64,000 bases of DNA from JAYFNU01 sp034933305. GTDB lineage: Bacteria > Bacillota > Clostridia > Oscillospirales > Ruminococcaceae. A program made the translations under genes and the position numbers. Positions 8,627 to 17,981 of this stretch are shown in pieces (position 1 is the first letter of the stretch; each line of letters starts with the position of its first letter). The notes beneath the pieces were generated by a model. That model had not been told where the DNA came from and made no database searches. It was given only the letters and a program-made list of their open reading frames with translations. The DNA lies in NCBI GenBank assembly GCA_034933305.1, contig JAYFNU010000008.1, positions 62,001-126,000 on the forward strand. Direction: 5' to 3'.

Positions 8627-9223
8627 CTATTCAGCGCCGCAGTCGGGGCGCAGCGCATCGCACGGATCGCATTCCGCCAGCTGCATGTGCGTACCGCTCA
8701 GACGCTCCTGCAAATTGCGGTGTCCTTTGGTGAGGAGAAGGACTGTGGACACCGCAAGGACTATGTAATAGAAGCTTTGGACATACGGCAGGAAGTCTGC
8801 GTTCCCGATAAGCGTCTCGGCCAACGACAGGAGATAGACATTCACGCTTGTCGTGTTCCCCTGCAGCAGAAGTATCCCGACGAAATCCCGCACAAAAAGA
8901 GTCCGGAAGGAAAGCTTTTCGCCGTCTGCAGCGAGCGCGATACGGAATAAGCGCCGTCCGGGTGTCTGACCGACGGCAAAGCCGCCGTGCCGCCTGAGCG
9001 GAATGATACAGAAATAGCACGTCCATATCGCGACCGCGAGCGCGGCGCACAGGGCTTCCAAGGCGAAGGGGAGCGTATCGATTCTGTTCACGAGCACCAG
9101 ATTGCCGCCGCGGATTGACTGGCAGACAATCACGGGCAACATGGCGAAAAAGGAGGAGAGATACCAGTCCGCCATAAACGCGGCAAGGCGGCGCAGGGCC
9201 AGACTTTCGTTTAAATTATTCAC
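8627..9223 (-). CDS. RDD family membrane protein
   Basis: 198 residues with four likely membrane segments. It has the RDD pattern: ALRRLAAFMADWY at the N-terminus, then GQTPGRRLFRIAL and a downstream RTLFVRDF. RDD proteins are small integral membrane proteins of mostly unknown role, some linked to ion or solute transport. The GTG at 9223 was chosen because AAGGAG precedes it at 9 nt; that site overlaps the stop of the upstream regulator gene (14-nt gap), so the two are co-transcribed. Confidence 0.75.
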   Translation of the reverse strand: MNNLNESLALRRLAAFMADWYLSSFFAMLPVIVCQSIRGGNLVLVNRIDTLPFALEALCAALAVAIWTCYFCIIPLRRHGGFAVGQTPGRRLFRIALAADGEKLSFRTLFVRDFVGILLLQGNTTSVNVYLLSLAETLIGNADFLPYVQSFYYIVLAVSTVLLLTKGHRNLQERLSGTHMQLAECDPCDALRPDCGAE

Positions 9224-9236
9224 GATAGAAACTCCT

Positions 9237-11159
9237 TCATTTTGCGAACGATACGAGCGTCGCAATAAACTCGTTGAACGTCTGGGCTTTGAGAAGCGCT
9301 TTCAGCTTTTGATCCTCCGAGATAACATCCGTTATAAAATCGAAGATGTCTTTAAAAAACAGGCGGTCGGTGATATTGATCGCAAGCATAAAAACGATAT
9401 TCACCCTGCTGTCATTCCACGGGATCGCGTTCGGGTGCACCGAAACGGCGATCGCGGAACGGAACGCGCACATCTCAAGCGGATGCGGCATGGCGATGTT
9501 GGTATAGGCGCTCGAGCTGACGATCTCGCGGTCGAACAGCTTCTGCTTGAAGTCGGGGCCGACATACCCCTGCGCGCAAAGCGAGTCGCTCATCAATTCG
9601 ATCGCATCATGTTGATTCCGGATCGAGTCGTCGCAGAAGAACAGCGTTTCCTTAAACATGAGCCGCAGTTTGGATTCCACTTTGGCTTTTGTCCTCGCCT
9701 TCAGCGTTTCCTCGATCTTTTCCGAAATGGCCAGGACATCCTTATTGGTGAAAAAGGAGGAAACATGTACCCAGGGTTTCGCCGTATACGCCTGCAGGGA
9801 AAGCGTGGAAATGACCATGTCGTAATCGGAAAAGGCTTCAAGCTCCGCGATGGAGGAGGCGATGCCGCTGATCATCAGATTGCCCTCAAAGGACGCCGCG
9901 ATGCGGTTGGCAAAGTCCAGCGATGTGTTGTAATACTGCGGGCAAAGGAGGACCGCACGCGCTTCATATTTGATGACCTTGCGCTCCTCGATGAGAACGC
10001 CCAGATGCAGTGCAAAATAGGAGATCTCGTCCTCGGACATGGGATAACCGGTCTCTTTGGTGACGATGTCCGCTATAAACACCGACACATCATAAATAAA
10101 CGGATACGCGTTTTTTATATCCGTCATTTGCGGGTTGCGCAGCTTGACTCCGTTTTTAAGCCGCACAATCAAATTTTTCAGGTGCAGAGAAAAGCGCACC
10201 GTGAAATCTTCATTGGTGATGGTGATGTTGTAAACTTCCTTGGTGCGCGACTGGATAAGAGAAACGAGGCGTATGATGTCGTCGCCCACGAACTGCGACA
10301 AGCGGTCGACATTCGCTTCATTGATGGCATCGGATATGACGCGGGTCATAATCAGCAACGCGAAATCATAAATCTCGCCGCATTCAAAGCGGACACCGAA
10401 TTCGTTTTCCACGCCGGCCACGATATCGTCCACGATTTCTTTTGTGTGCGCGCTGACAAGCGACTCCCACGCGTGCACATCGTCGGGGGGATGCACATTG
10501 GTGACCCTTTTGCGTTCAAGAGAGATGGCGATGTGCAGCACGAGGTTCAGGAGCGAAAAATCGTCCAAAAAGTAATGGTGTTTTTTCAGCGCGCCCGTCA
10601 CGATGCTGCGAATGGTGCGCAGATTGAAGTTCGGCAGATAACTCTGCACCAGCTTGATGTCCATGAAGGAATCGCGGGTATCATCGTAAATAAGGCGGCT
10701 GATGAGACTCTTTTTGTTGGATTCAGGCCCTTCGATGAAAATGCTGTTCGCTTTCGTCCGAATGAAGAGCTCATACGGCACGAGTTCTGCCTTGATACGC
10801 TGGATCTCGTTCATCAGCGTGACGGGAGAGATGCACAGCTCGCACGCGAGCATATCAAGGTCGTATTCGTTCGTCTGCAGCAGCAGTTTTCTCAGCACAT
10901 ATTTTTTGCGTTCCTCCGCCGTCTGCGGGATCACCGCGGCGCTGGAGGCCCGCAGGATTTCGGCAAGCATGGCCTTGTCCCTGATGCGGAATCCCTTGCT
11001 CGAGGATTCGATGAGTCCGGGATACTCCGCATTCAAATCGGCAAGATAGGTCTTTACCGTCCGCACGGACAGATTGATGAGGGTCGACAGGCCGAAGGAG
11101 GTCACCCAATCCGTCTGTTTGCCCAACAACTGCAGAATAAACAATGTCTGACTTTTCAA
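9237..11159 (-). CDS. PRD-containing PTS-regulated transcriptional activator (LicR/MtlR type)
   Basis: 640 residues. An N-terminal DNA-binding part (STLINLSVRTVKTYLADLN) and a second HTH (LACELCISPVTLMNEIQRIK) are followed by two PTS regulation domains with phospho-histidines in LVLHIAISLERKR and YFALHLGVLIEERK. A galactitol-EIIB-like domain (AVLLCPQYYNTS) and a C-terminal EIIA of the fructose/mannitol class with AMPHPLEM come last. It lacks the RNA-binding CAT domain of BglG antiterminators, so it is a DNA-binding activator controlled by PTS phosphorylation. It is divergent from the EIIA-EIIB-EIIC genes and is their likely regulator. The start is TTG 11159 behind GGAGGAGGG. Confidence 0.9.
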   Translation of the reverse strand: MKSQTLFILQLLGKQTDWVTSFGLSTLINLSVRTVKTYLADLNAEYPGLIESSSKGFRIRDKAMLAEILRASSAAVIPQTAEERKKYVLRKLLLQTNEYDLDMLACELCISPVTLMNEIQRIKAELVPYELFIRTKANSIFIEGPESNKKSLISRLIYDDTRDSFMDIKLVQSYLPNFNLRTIRSIVTGALKKHHYFLDDFSLLNLVLHIAISLERKRVTNVHPPDDVHAWESLVSAHTKEIVDDIVAGVENEFGVRFECGEIYDFALLIMTRVISDAINEANVDRLSQFVGDDIIRLVSLIQSRTKEVYNITITNEDFTVRFSLHLKNLIVRLKNGVKLRNPQMTDIKNAYPFIYDVSVFIADIVTKETGYPMSEDEISYFALHLGVLIEERKVIKYEARAVLLCPQYYNTSLDFANRIAASFEGNLMISGIASSIAELEAFSDYDMVISTLSLQAYTAKPWVHVSSFFTNKDVLAISEKIEETLKARTKAKVESKLRLMFKETLFFCDDSIRNQHDAIELMSDSLCAQGYVGPDFKQKLFDREIVSSSAYTNIAMPHPLEMCAFRSAIAVSVHPNAIPWNDSRVNIVFMLAINITDRLFFKDIFDFITDVISEDQKLKALLKAQTFNEFIATLVSFAK

Positions 11160-11225
11160 AGCACGGCCCTCCTCCAGTTTGTAAAATTATAATACATAAT
11201 TCGTTGCGTTTGCCATATCTTCACT

Positions 11226-11242
11226 TGCACCGGGGCGGTGCA
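11226..11242 (+). promoter_or_regulatory. Short inverted repeat in the divergent PTS/regulator gap
   Basis: TGCACC (11226-11231) and GGTGCA (11237-11242) around GGGGC lie in the 179-nt gap between the PRD regulator and the EIIA gene. It is a possible operator. On the minus strand a TATAAT-like box about 11188-11193 could serve the regulator. No strong plus-strand promoter is evident. Confidence 0.35.
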
Positions 11243-11338
11243 GAAAGAAATGTACAAATGAGCCGCGATCTGTAGCATACTTGGATGGACAAAGGTTGTT
11301 CACAGGCGGCAAAACCCAGAAGAATTTGGAGGACTGAA

Positions 11339-11650
11339 ATGGATTCCATACAGGAGTGCATGAAGATGACATCGCTCGGCGGGGAGGCAAAGAGCCTCAG
11401 TCTCGCCGCCATTAAAGCAGCAAGGGAGGGAAGATTCGAAGAAGCGGACGAAAAGCTGAAAGCTGCGAAGGAAGCGCTGATCAAAAGCCATGAGGCGCAC
11501 ACGCAGCTGTTGCGGTATGACGCGGAGAACGATGATCTCCGCGTGACGATCTTTATGGTACATGCCGCGGACCATCTCAATTCCGCTGAGACCATCAAGG
11601 CACTGGCGGAGGAATTCATTCTGCTGTACAAGGAGATCAAGCATGTATAA
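11339..11650 (+). CDS. PTS lactose/cellobiose-family EIIA component
   Basis: 103 residues, the size and all-helical composition of EIIA Lac/Cel proteins. The active-site region VHAADHL (H75, H79) matches the family VHAQDHL motif, which accepts phosphate from HPr. ATG 11339 follows GGAGG by 7 nt and begins at the domain. The stop overlaps the EIIB start by 8 nt, giving translational coupling. Confidence 0.92.
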   Translation: MDSIQECMKMTSLGGEAKSLSLAAIKAAREGRFEEADEKLKAAKEALIKSHEAHTQLLRYDAENDDLRVTIFMVHAADHLNSAETIKALAEEFILLYKEIKHV

Positions 11651-11954
11651 AATCGCTCTGGTGTGTGAAAACGGGGCCAGCACCGGTCTTTGCGTGAAAA
11701 AGATGGTCGAATACGCAAAAAACAATTCCATCGACTGCGACATCAACGCGTATCCCGACTATCAGCTCTCCTCCATCGTGGACGACAAGGACTGGATCCT
11801 GCTCGGACCGCAGATCGCTTTCAAGCTGGATTCCTTCCGTGAGGCGTTCGGCGACAAGGCGAAAAAGATGTCCGTGATCCCGCCGATGGACTTCGGGATG
11901 ATGGACGGCAAAAAGATCCTGACGGATACAATCAAGGCCATCGAAAATAAATAA
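11643..11954 (+). CDS. PTS lactose/cellobiose-family EIIB component
   Basis: 103 residues. It starts MYKIALVCENGASTGLCVKK; the phosphocysteine is C8 in the P-loop-like CxxGxST turn of cellobiose EIIB. A GGGMDFG-like segment (PPMDFGMMDG) follows near the C-terminus. It passes phosphate from EIIA to the sugar bound by EIIC. The AAGGAG of its start lies inside the EIIA gene. Confidence 0.92.
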   Translation: MYKIALVCENGASTGLCVKKMVEYAKNNSIDCDINAYPDYQLSSIVDDKDWILLGPQIAFKLDSFREAFGDKAKKMSVIPPMDFGMMDGKKILTDTIKAIENK

Positions 11955-11969
11955 CAGAGGAGTACAGTA

Positions 11970-13253
11970 ATGGAGAAATTCATCAACAATCTGCAGAAGA
12001 AACTGATGCCGGTCGCCAACAAGCTCAACGGCAACAAGTTTCTGAGTTCCCTCGGCGCGACCTTCCAGCTGCTGCTGCCGGTCGTCATCATCGGTTCCTT
12101 CGCCTGCCTGTTCGCATTTCTGGATGTGGATTTCTGGCAGAATTTCGTCACGTCGACCGGACTGAATGTGGTCTTTATGACCGTTCAGTCCATAACGCTC
12201 AGCATCATCGCCCTTTATGTCGTGGTGGTATTCCCGCTGAAATACGGTGAAAAGCTCGGCATAAACCCCATCTCCGCCGCGATCGTTTCCCTCATCTCAT
12301 TCCTGATCCTGACGCCGACAGAGCTGTACACGAATATTCCGATGCAGTGGCTCGGCTATGCGGGGCTGTTCGGCGCGCTGATCATCAGCGGCCTTGTGTG
12401 CAAATTCATACAGTTCTGCATCAACAAAAAGATCTATATCCGCATGCCGGCGGGCGTTCCCAAGCTTGTCGAAGACGCCTTCGCTTCGCTGGTCCCCGCG
12501 ATTTTAATCGTTATCATCTCGGTCATCCTTTCAAAGCTGATCGCCCTTACGAGCTTTGAGAATTTCCACAATGTGATTTATACGCTTATCCAGACCCCGC
12601 TGCAGGGCTTTGGCCTGTCGCTGCCCGCGTACCTCGTGATGCAGATCATCTGCACACTGCTCATGTTCTGCGGCATCCACGGAAATACCGTATTTAGCCT
12701 CTACACGCCGCTCACCATGGCAGCGTCCGCTGAAAACCTCGCCGCGTTTGCGGGCGGTACGACGCTTCCCAACATCATCACGAGCTCCTTCTCCGTCATG
12801 TGCCAGCCCGGCGGTATCGGCTGCACCTTCGGCCTTGCGTTCCTGCTCGCGTTTGTCGCAAAATCCAAGCGCCTCAAGACGCTCGGCAAAATGTCCATCG
12901 TTCCGGCGATCTTCGGCATCAACGAGCCGCTGATCTTCGGCATCCCGATCCTTCTGAACCCGCTGCTGTTTATCCCTTATGTGCTCGGCCCGATCTGGTG
13001 CACCGTCGTCAGCTATGTGTCCATCGCGATCGGCCTTGTCCCGCGCTTCTCGGGCGTCGAAGTGAACTGGACCATGCCGCAGATCGTTTCCGGCTTTATC
13101 GCGCAGGGCTGGGGCGCCGCGATCCTGCAAATCATCAATATCGTGGTCACAACGCTCATCTGGTTCCCGTTCTTTAAGCTTGTGGATCGCCAGGTTACAC
13201 AGGAAGAGTCACAGGCGGAATCCGAAGCGGCCGCAGCCGCGTCGAAAGCCTGA
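11970..13253 (+). CDS. PTS cellobiose/beta-glucoside-type EIIC permease
   Basis: 427 residues, about ten hydrophobic segments. It has the EIIC Lac/Cel landmarks FCGIHGNTVF and FGINEPLIFGIPI, which line the sugar site. It imports and, with EIIB, phosphorylates a beta-linked sugar. The last 20 residues are an acidic, alanine-rich tail. AGAGGAG precedes ATG 11970, 15 nt after EIIB. Confidence 0.93.
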   Translation: MEKFINNLQKKLMPVANKLNGNKFLSSLGATFQLLLPVVIIGSFACLFAFLDVDFWQNFVTSTGLNVVFMTVQSITLSIIALYVVVVFPLKYGEKLGINPISAAIVSLISFLILTPTELYTNIPMQWLGYAGLFGALIISGLVCKFIQFCINKKIYIRMPAGVPKLVEDAFASLVPAILIVIISVILSKLIALTSFENFHNVIYTLIQTPLQGFGLSLPAYLVMQIICTLLMFCGIHGNTVFSLYTPLTMAASAENLAAFAGGTTLPNIITSSFSVMCQPGGIGCTFGLAFLLAFVAKSKRLKTLGKMSIVPAIFGINEPLIFGIPILLNPLLFIPYVLGPIWCTVVSYVSIAIGLVPRFSGVEVNWTMPQIVSGFIAQGWGAAILQIINIVVTTLIWFPFFKLVDRQVTQEESQAESEAAAAASKA

Positions 13254-13288
13254 CGCACCGGCAGCTTGCCATAACTTGAACAGCAACG

Positions 13289-13324
13289 ACGCGAGGGGAA
13301 TAGTGCAAACTATTCCCCTCGCGT
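13289..13324 (+). terminator. 15-bp perfect intercistronic hairpin, no T-run
   Basis: ACGCGAGGGGAATAG (13289-13303) pairs perfectly with its complement at 13310-13324 around TGCAAA. What follows is TAGAAAAGAGG, the ribosome site of the next gene, not a T-run. It is more likely an RNA processing or stabilising element between the PTS genes and the enzyme genes than a true terminator. Confidence 0.6.
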
Positions 13325-13339
13325 TAGAAAAGAGGAAAC

Positions 13340-15226
13340 ATGAAATACCCGCATTTGTTCAGCCCGATCAAAATCAACGGCATGATGGTGCGGAACCGCA
13401 TCGTCGCGCCGCCGATCGGATTGTATTTTGAAGAAAAAGCGCTCGGCGGGGCCGGTATCGTCGTTTGCTCACACACGTTGGTGGAACCGGGGCGCTCCAG
13501 CTTTGCGTCGCCGGATGAGCCCTATTTGTTCAGCAAGTACGCGGTCAATGAAGCGCAGCTGCGCATCCGGCGGTGTCATCAATTCGGCGCAAAAGCTTCG
13601 CTTGAACTCTTTCATGCGGGCCAGTATGCGCGGGTGAAGGACTATGCAGAGGGCCCCGTCTCTTTCACGAGAGAGGACGGCACGGAAGTGCGCGCGATGA
13701 CGCCGGAGATGATGGATCACGTGGCGGATCTGTATGCCGCCGCAGCCAAAGATGCGAAGGCGCTCGGCTTTGACATGATATTCATGCACTTCGGCCACGG
13801 CTGGCTGGCGCCGCAATTTCTCTCGCCGCTGTTCAACAAGCGAACGGACGCCTACGGCGGCTGCTTTGAAAACCGGGCGAAATTCCCCCGGCTGATCCTT
13901 GAACGGGTGCGCGCCGCCGTCGGAAAGGATTATCCCATTGACATGCGCATCAGCGCCGTGGAATGCGTGGAGGGGTCTATCGATTTTGAAGACACGCTGC
14001 GCTTCATAAAACTCGTCGAGCCGCTCATCGACACGGTGCAGATATCCGCAGGCCTCGATATCAATCACGAAGGCAATGTGCATATGGCGACAACCAATTT
14101 CAAGGAGCACATGCCGAATGCAAAATACGCAAAGATCGTAAAGGAAAACGTCAAGATCCCCGTCTCCGTCGTGGGGGGCGTGATGAGCCCTGATGAGGCG
14201 GAGGCGCTGATCGCCTCCGGAACGGTGGACCTTGTCGCGTTCGGCCGAAGCTTTGTCGCTGACCCGGATTGGCCGCGCAAAGCGCAAAGCGGCCATGACG
14301 AGGATATTATCCCCTGCATCCGCTGCCTGCAGTGCTATCATATTTCGACCAACCGCAGCAATGTCGGCTGTTCGGTAAACCCGCGGTATTGCAACGAATC
14401 CTTTGTCGCAAAGGAAGTGGAGCCTGCCGCTGTAATAAAGCGGATCGCAGTCGTCGGCGGCGGCCCTGCGGGCATCACCGCCGCCGTGACCGCGGCCAGA
14501 CGAGGACACAAGGTCACGCTCTTTGAGAGCAGGGATTTCCTCGGCGGCGCACTGCATTATGTGGCGATGGAGCACTACAAGGAAGATATCAAGCGGTATC
14601 TCGACTATTTGCTGTGCCAGCTGCATAAAAGCGATGTCGACATCCGGCTGCATACGTCTGCCACGCCGGAGATGCTGCGCGCCATGGAGCCGGATGCGAT
14701 CTTTCTCGCCACGGGCTCCGTTCCGTGCGCTCCGCCGATCAAGGGCATCGGCAATCAAAATGTGATCGGCTTTTATGAGGCAATCGAGAACGAGTCTTCA
14801 GTCGGCCGCAACGTCGTAATTATCGGCGGTGGCACCATCGGCGCGGAGATCGGTCTTGAGCTCGCAGAGCTCGGAAAAAGGAATGTGGCGATCGTTGAGA
14901 TGACAGGCGAGATCGCCGCGCAGGGCAATATGCTCTACCGCATTGCGCTGCGCCAAAAGCTGGACGCGCTCAACAACCTGGAAAGGCTGGTCCATACGAC
15001 CTGTGAGGAGATCCTGCCGGATTCCGTCGTCGTGTGCTGCGGCGGCGAACGCCGCACGCTTGCCGCCGACACCGTCATTATAGCAACAGGCGTGCGCGCA
15101 AACAACCGGGCATTGGATGCGTTTTTCGGCATTACGCCGGATACTTTCCAGATCGGCGACTGCCTGCGGCCCCGCAAGATCATGGAAGCCGTCTTCGACG
15201 GTCATACGATCGCATCGCATATATAG
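13340..15226 (+). CDS. Old-yellow-enzyme-family NADH:flavin oxidoreductase with Fe-S and FAD domains (2,4-dienoyl-CoA/enoate reductase type)
   Basis: 628 residues in the three-domain plan of 2,4-dienoyl-CoA reductase, enoate reductase and bile-acid BaiCD/BaiH. The FMN TIM barrel (about 1-330) has FSPIKINGMMVRNRIV and FLSPLFNKRTDAYGG. The 4Fe-4S cluster cysteines are in CIRCLQC and the later NVGCSVNP. FAD and NAD(P)H Rossmann motifs follow (VVGGGPAGITAA, IIGGGTIGAEIG). Such enzymes reduce C=C bonds next to a carbonyl. Placement between the PTS permease and a phospho-beta-glucosidase suggests an aglycone as substrate (inference). ATG 13340 follows AGAGG. Confidence 0.88.
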   Translation: MKYPHLFSPIKINGMMVRNRIVAPPIGLYFEEKALGGAGIVVCSHTLVEPGRSSFASPDEPYLFSKYAVNEAQLRIRRCHQFGAKASLELFHAGQYARVKDYAEGPVSFTREDGTEVRAMTPEMMDHVADLYAAAAKDAKALGFDMIFMHFGHGWLAPQFLSPLFNKRTDAYGGCFENRAKFPRLILERVRAAVGKDYPIDMRISAVECVEGSIDFEDTLRFIKLVEPLIDTVQISAGLDINHEGNVHMATTNFKEHMPNAKYAKIVKENVKIPVSVVGGVMSPDEAEALIASGTVDLVAFGRSFVADPDWPRKAQSGHDEDIIPCIRCLQCYHISTNRSNVGCSVNPRYCNESFVAKEVEPAAVIKRIAVVGGGPAGITAAVTAARRGHKVTLFESRDFLGGALHYVAMEHYKEDIKRYLDYLLCQLHKSDVDIRLHTSATPEMLRAMEPDAIFLATGSVPCAPPIKGIGNQNVIGFYEAIENESSVGRNVVIIGGGTIGAEIGLELAELGKRNVAIVEMTGEIAAQGNMLYRIALRQKLDALNNLERLVHTTCEEILPDSVVVCCGGERRTLAADTVIIATGVRANNRALDAFFGITPDTFQIGDCLRPRKIMEAVFDGHTIASHI

Positions 15227-15235
15227 GAGACAAGG

Positions 15236-16651
15236 ATGAGCGGATTTCCAAAAGATTTCCTCTGGGGCGGTGCGGTCGCTGCGAACCAATGCGAGGGCGC
15301 CTGGGACGTCGACGGAAAAGGCATATCCACGATGGACCTGTTCACCGCCGGCAGCGTCGGAAAGCCCCGGGAATTTACAAAAACCGTGGAACCCGACAAA
15401 TACTATCCGTGCCACACGGGCATCGATTTTTATCACCGCTACAAGGAAGACATCGCGCTGTTTGCGCAAATGGGCTTCAAATGCTTCCGCACAAGCATCA
15501 ACTGGACGCGGATCTTTCCGCAGGGGGACGAGGAATCGCCGAACGAGGCGGGGCTGCGCTTTTATGACGACCTGTTCGACGAATGCCGCAGGTACGGCAT
15601 CGAGCCGCTCGTGACGCTGAGCCATTACGAAACACCGTACGGACTTGTGGAAAAATACGGCTCCTGGCGCAATCGCAGGATGGCGGACTTTTTCCTGCAT
15701 TTTTGCGAAACCGTATTCCGCCGCTACCGGGACAAGGTGAAATACTGGCTGACCTTCAATGAGATCAACACCATTTTGCTGCATCCGCAGGTCCCTACGG
15801 GCATCCGGATCGAGCCGGCGGAGGATTTCAACCAGGTGGTATATACCGCCGCCCACCACATGCTGCTTGCGAGCGCGCGGGCCGTGCGGCTCGCGCACAC
15901 AATAAACCCGTCCTGCAAGATCGGGATGATGATGCTGTATCCGACGTTTTATGCGGAAACGTGCGCGCCGCAGGATCAGCTCGCGGCAATGCAGGAGATC
16001 GACAGGCACTACCTCTTTTCGGATGTCCAGGTGCGCGGCGCGTATTCGAATAAAGCGCGCAGATATTTTGAGCGCGCGGGCATCGCGCTTCCGGAGCAGC
16101 CGCAGGACGCGCAAATCCTTTCAAGCGGCACGGTGGATTTCGTAAGCTTCTCCTACTACAACAGCAACATCGCGACCGCCCGGGAGGACGCGCGGCGCGT
16201 GGGCGGGAATATGCTCAACGCCGTGAAAAATCCCTATCTCATCGAATCCGAGTGGGGCTGGTCGATCGACCCCATCGGCTTCCGGCTGGCGCTCAATTAT
16301 CTGTATGACCGCTACAGCATTCCGCTGTTTGTCGCGGAGAACGGCTTGGGCGCGCAGGATACGGTCGAAGCGGACGGCAGTATCCACGACGCCTACCGCA
16401 TCGATTATCTGCGGGAGCATATCCGCGCCATGCGGGATGCGATTGAAACGGACGGCGTGGACGTGATGGGCTATACGGCGTGGGGATGCATCGATCTCAT
16501 CAGCATGGGCACCGGAGAAATGAAAAAGCGTTACGGGATGATCTATGTTGACCGGGACAACGAGGGCAACGGCACGCTGCGCCGAAGCAAAAAAGATTCT
16601 TTCTACTGGTACAAGCGATGCATCGAATCCAATGGAGAGAAACTGGACTGA
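15236..16651 (+). CDS. 6-phospho-beta-glucosidase, glycoside hydrolase family 1
   Basis: 471 residues. The GH1 start FPKDFLWGGAVAANQCEGAW, acid/base E176 in TFNEIN and nucleophile E368 in VAENGLG are all present. The loop MGTGEMKKRYG near the C-terminus corresponds to the phosphate-binding loop of 6-phospho-beta-glucosidases, so it should hydrolyse the PTS product to glucose-6-phosphate and an aglycone or sugar. It starts 9 nt after the flavoprotein with AGGAG. Last gene of the operon. Confidence 0.92.
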   Translation: MSGFPKDFLWGGAVAANQCEGAWDVDGKGISTMDLFTAGSVGKPREFTKTVEPDKYYPCHTGIDFYHRYKEDIALFAQMGFKCFRTSINWTRIFPQGDEESPNEAGLRFYDDLFDECRRYGIEPLVTLSHYETPYGLVEKYGSWRNRRMADFFLHFCETVFRRYRDKVKYWLTFNEINTILLHPQVPTGIRIEPAEDFNQVVYTAAHHMLLASARAVRLAHTINPSCKIGMMMLYPTFYAETCAPQDQLAAMQEIDRHYLFSDVQVRGAYSNKARRYFERAGIALPEQPQDAQILSSGTVDFVSFSYYNSNIATAREDARRVGGNMLNAVKNPYLIESEWGWSIDPIGFRLALNYLYDRYSIPLFVAENGLGAQDTVEADGSIHDAYRIDYLREHIRAMRDAIETDGVDVMGYTAWGCIDLISMGTGEMKKRYGMIYVDRDNEGNGTLRRSKKDSFYWYKRCIESNGEKLD

Positions 16652-16758
16652 GCGCAGCGCGCGCAAAAGCAAACCCAAAATGTGATGTGCCTGAGAATCC
16701 CCTCTGCTTTTCCCGGCAAACGCTCCGGATCCATCAGAAAGTATACTCCTTATTCGCG

Positions 16759-16803
16759 GCAAGAGGCCCCGCTTTTCGAAGCCGGGTCTCTTGCCTCCCT
16801 TTT
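16759..16803 (+). terminator. Probable terminator of the PTS operon
   Basis: GCAAGAGGCCCCGCTT pairs with AAGCCGGGTCTCTTGC (one mismatch, one G-U) around a TTCG tetraloop, followed by CCTCCCTTTTCG. It lies 108 nt after the GH1 stop. The rest of the 518-nt gap 16652-17169 holds two more terminators (below) and otherwise nothing I can name. Confidence 0.65.
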
Positions 16804-17064
16804 CGATTCGTCCATGGCGAAAAGGCGTATGGGATATGTTGTTGCACTGTGCCGAATTCGCGGCGGCCGTCCGCATGCGTTTTGCGGTCGACACGCCCGC
16901 CGCGATTCACCCTTAGCGCTTGATCTGCAACAAGCATGCGCCCTTTTTAGAGGGGCAGCGCCTGAATACCCCGAAATTTCAAGGACTTCCGCGCCCGATT
17001 CGCATTGAATACGGCCCCAAGGCCGCGCGCCGCAGTTTTCCGAGAGACGATTTTTCCGCAAAAC

Positions 17065-17091
17065 AAAGCCCGCCGGAACGGCGGGCTTTTT
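17065..17091. terminator. Bidirectional intrinsic terminator
   Basis: AAAGCCCGCCG (17065-17075) and CGGCGGGCTTT (17079-17089) with a GAA loop, TTTTT on the plus strand and a T-rich tail on the minus strand. It separates the plus-strand PTS operon from the minus-strand tatD. Confidence 0.85.
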
Positions 17092-17127
17092 GTGTGCGCA
17101 AAACGGGGCGCCGCGCCTGCGGGGCAT

Positions 17128-17160
17128 GAAAAAGGCGGGCGCCCGCTTGAAGCGTCCGCC
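17128..17160 (-). terminator. Terminator of tatD
   Basis: Read on the minus strand, GGGCG..CGCT pairs with AGCG..CGCCC with a small internal loop, then GCCTTTTT. It begins about 10 nt after the tatD stop. Confidence 0.55.
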
Positions 17161-17169
17161 CGGCGCGGC

Positions 17170-17949
17170 TCACAGCGGCGGCAGGCCGAACAGGCGCAGC
17201 GCGTTCCCGCGCGTCACGTCGACGACCTGCTGCGGCGTCACGCCCTTGATTTCGGCGATGCGCTCGGCGACTGTCCACAGCATGTCCGACGTGCACAGCT
17301 CGCCGCGGAACGGCTGCGGCGCCTGGTAGGGGCAGTCGGTCTCGAGCAGCAGCGATTCGAGCGGGATCGCCGCGACGGTCGCGATCTCCTTTTTGGAATT
17401 CCGATAGGTCACCGCGCCGCCGATGCCCAGCAGCATGCCGCGGCGGACGATCTCCTTCGCCATCTCCGGCGAGCCGGAATAGCGGTGCCAGCAGCCGCGC
17501 GGCCGGTATTTGTCGCACAGCTCGAAGACGTCGCCGTGCGCGTCGCGGTCGTGGATCTCCACGGGCAGCGACAGCTCGTTCGCAAGCGCGAGCTGCGCTT
17601 CGAAGACGGGCTTCTGCACCTCGCGCGGCGGGTCGGGCCAGTGATAATCGAGGCCGATCTCGGCGATGGCGACGACCTTTTTCTCCCGCCGCGCGAGCGC
17701 CGCGATGCGCTCGAGCCAGCCCGCCTCGAGTTTTCCGGCCTCCTCGGGATGCACGCCGACGCCCGCGTAGAAAAAGCCGTACGTCTGCGCGAGCGCGACG
17801 CAGGCCGCGGCGCTCTTTTCGTCGCTCGCGCAGTTGACGACGCCGGCGATGCCGCAGGCGCGCTGCGTTTCGATGACCGCGGCGCGCGACGCGTCGAACT
17901 GCGCGTCGTCGTAGTGCGCGTGCGTGTCGAAAATACCCCTGTATTCCAT
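17170..17949 (-). CDS. tatD: TatD family metal-dependent hydrolase (3'-5' DNA exonuclease-like)
   Basis: 259 residues, normal for TatD. Metal ligands are visible in order: FDTHAHYDD, the glutamate in IAEIGLDYHW, the histidine in VEIHDRDAH, a second in CWHRYSG, and the aspartate in LLETDCPYQAP. TatD proteins act in DNA repair or degradation as Mg-dependent nucleases. It lies directly downstream of metG, the same order as in many Firmicutes, but a terminator hairpin lies between them. Confidence 0.93.
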   Translation of the reverse strand: MEYRGIFDTHAHYDDAQFDASRAAVIETQRACGIAGVVNCASDEKSAAACVALAQTYGFFYAGVGVHPEEAGKLEAGWLERIAALARREKKVVAIAEIGLDYHWPDPPREVQKPVFEAQLALANELSLPVEIHDRDAHGDVFELCDKYRPRGCWHRYSGSPEMAKEIVRRGMLLGIGGAVTYRNSKKEIATVAAIPLESLLLETDCPYQAPQPFRGELCTSDMLWTVAERIAEIKGVTPQQVVDVTRGNALRLFGLPPL

Positions 17950-17981
17950 CGTCTCTCCTGCTCTTTCCGCCGCGGCGGAAA

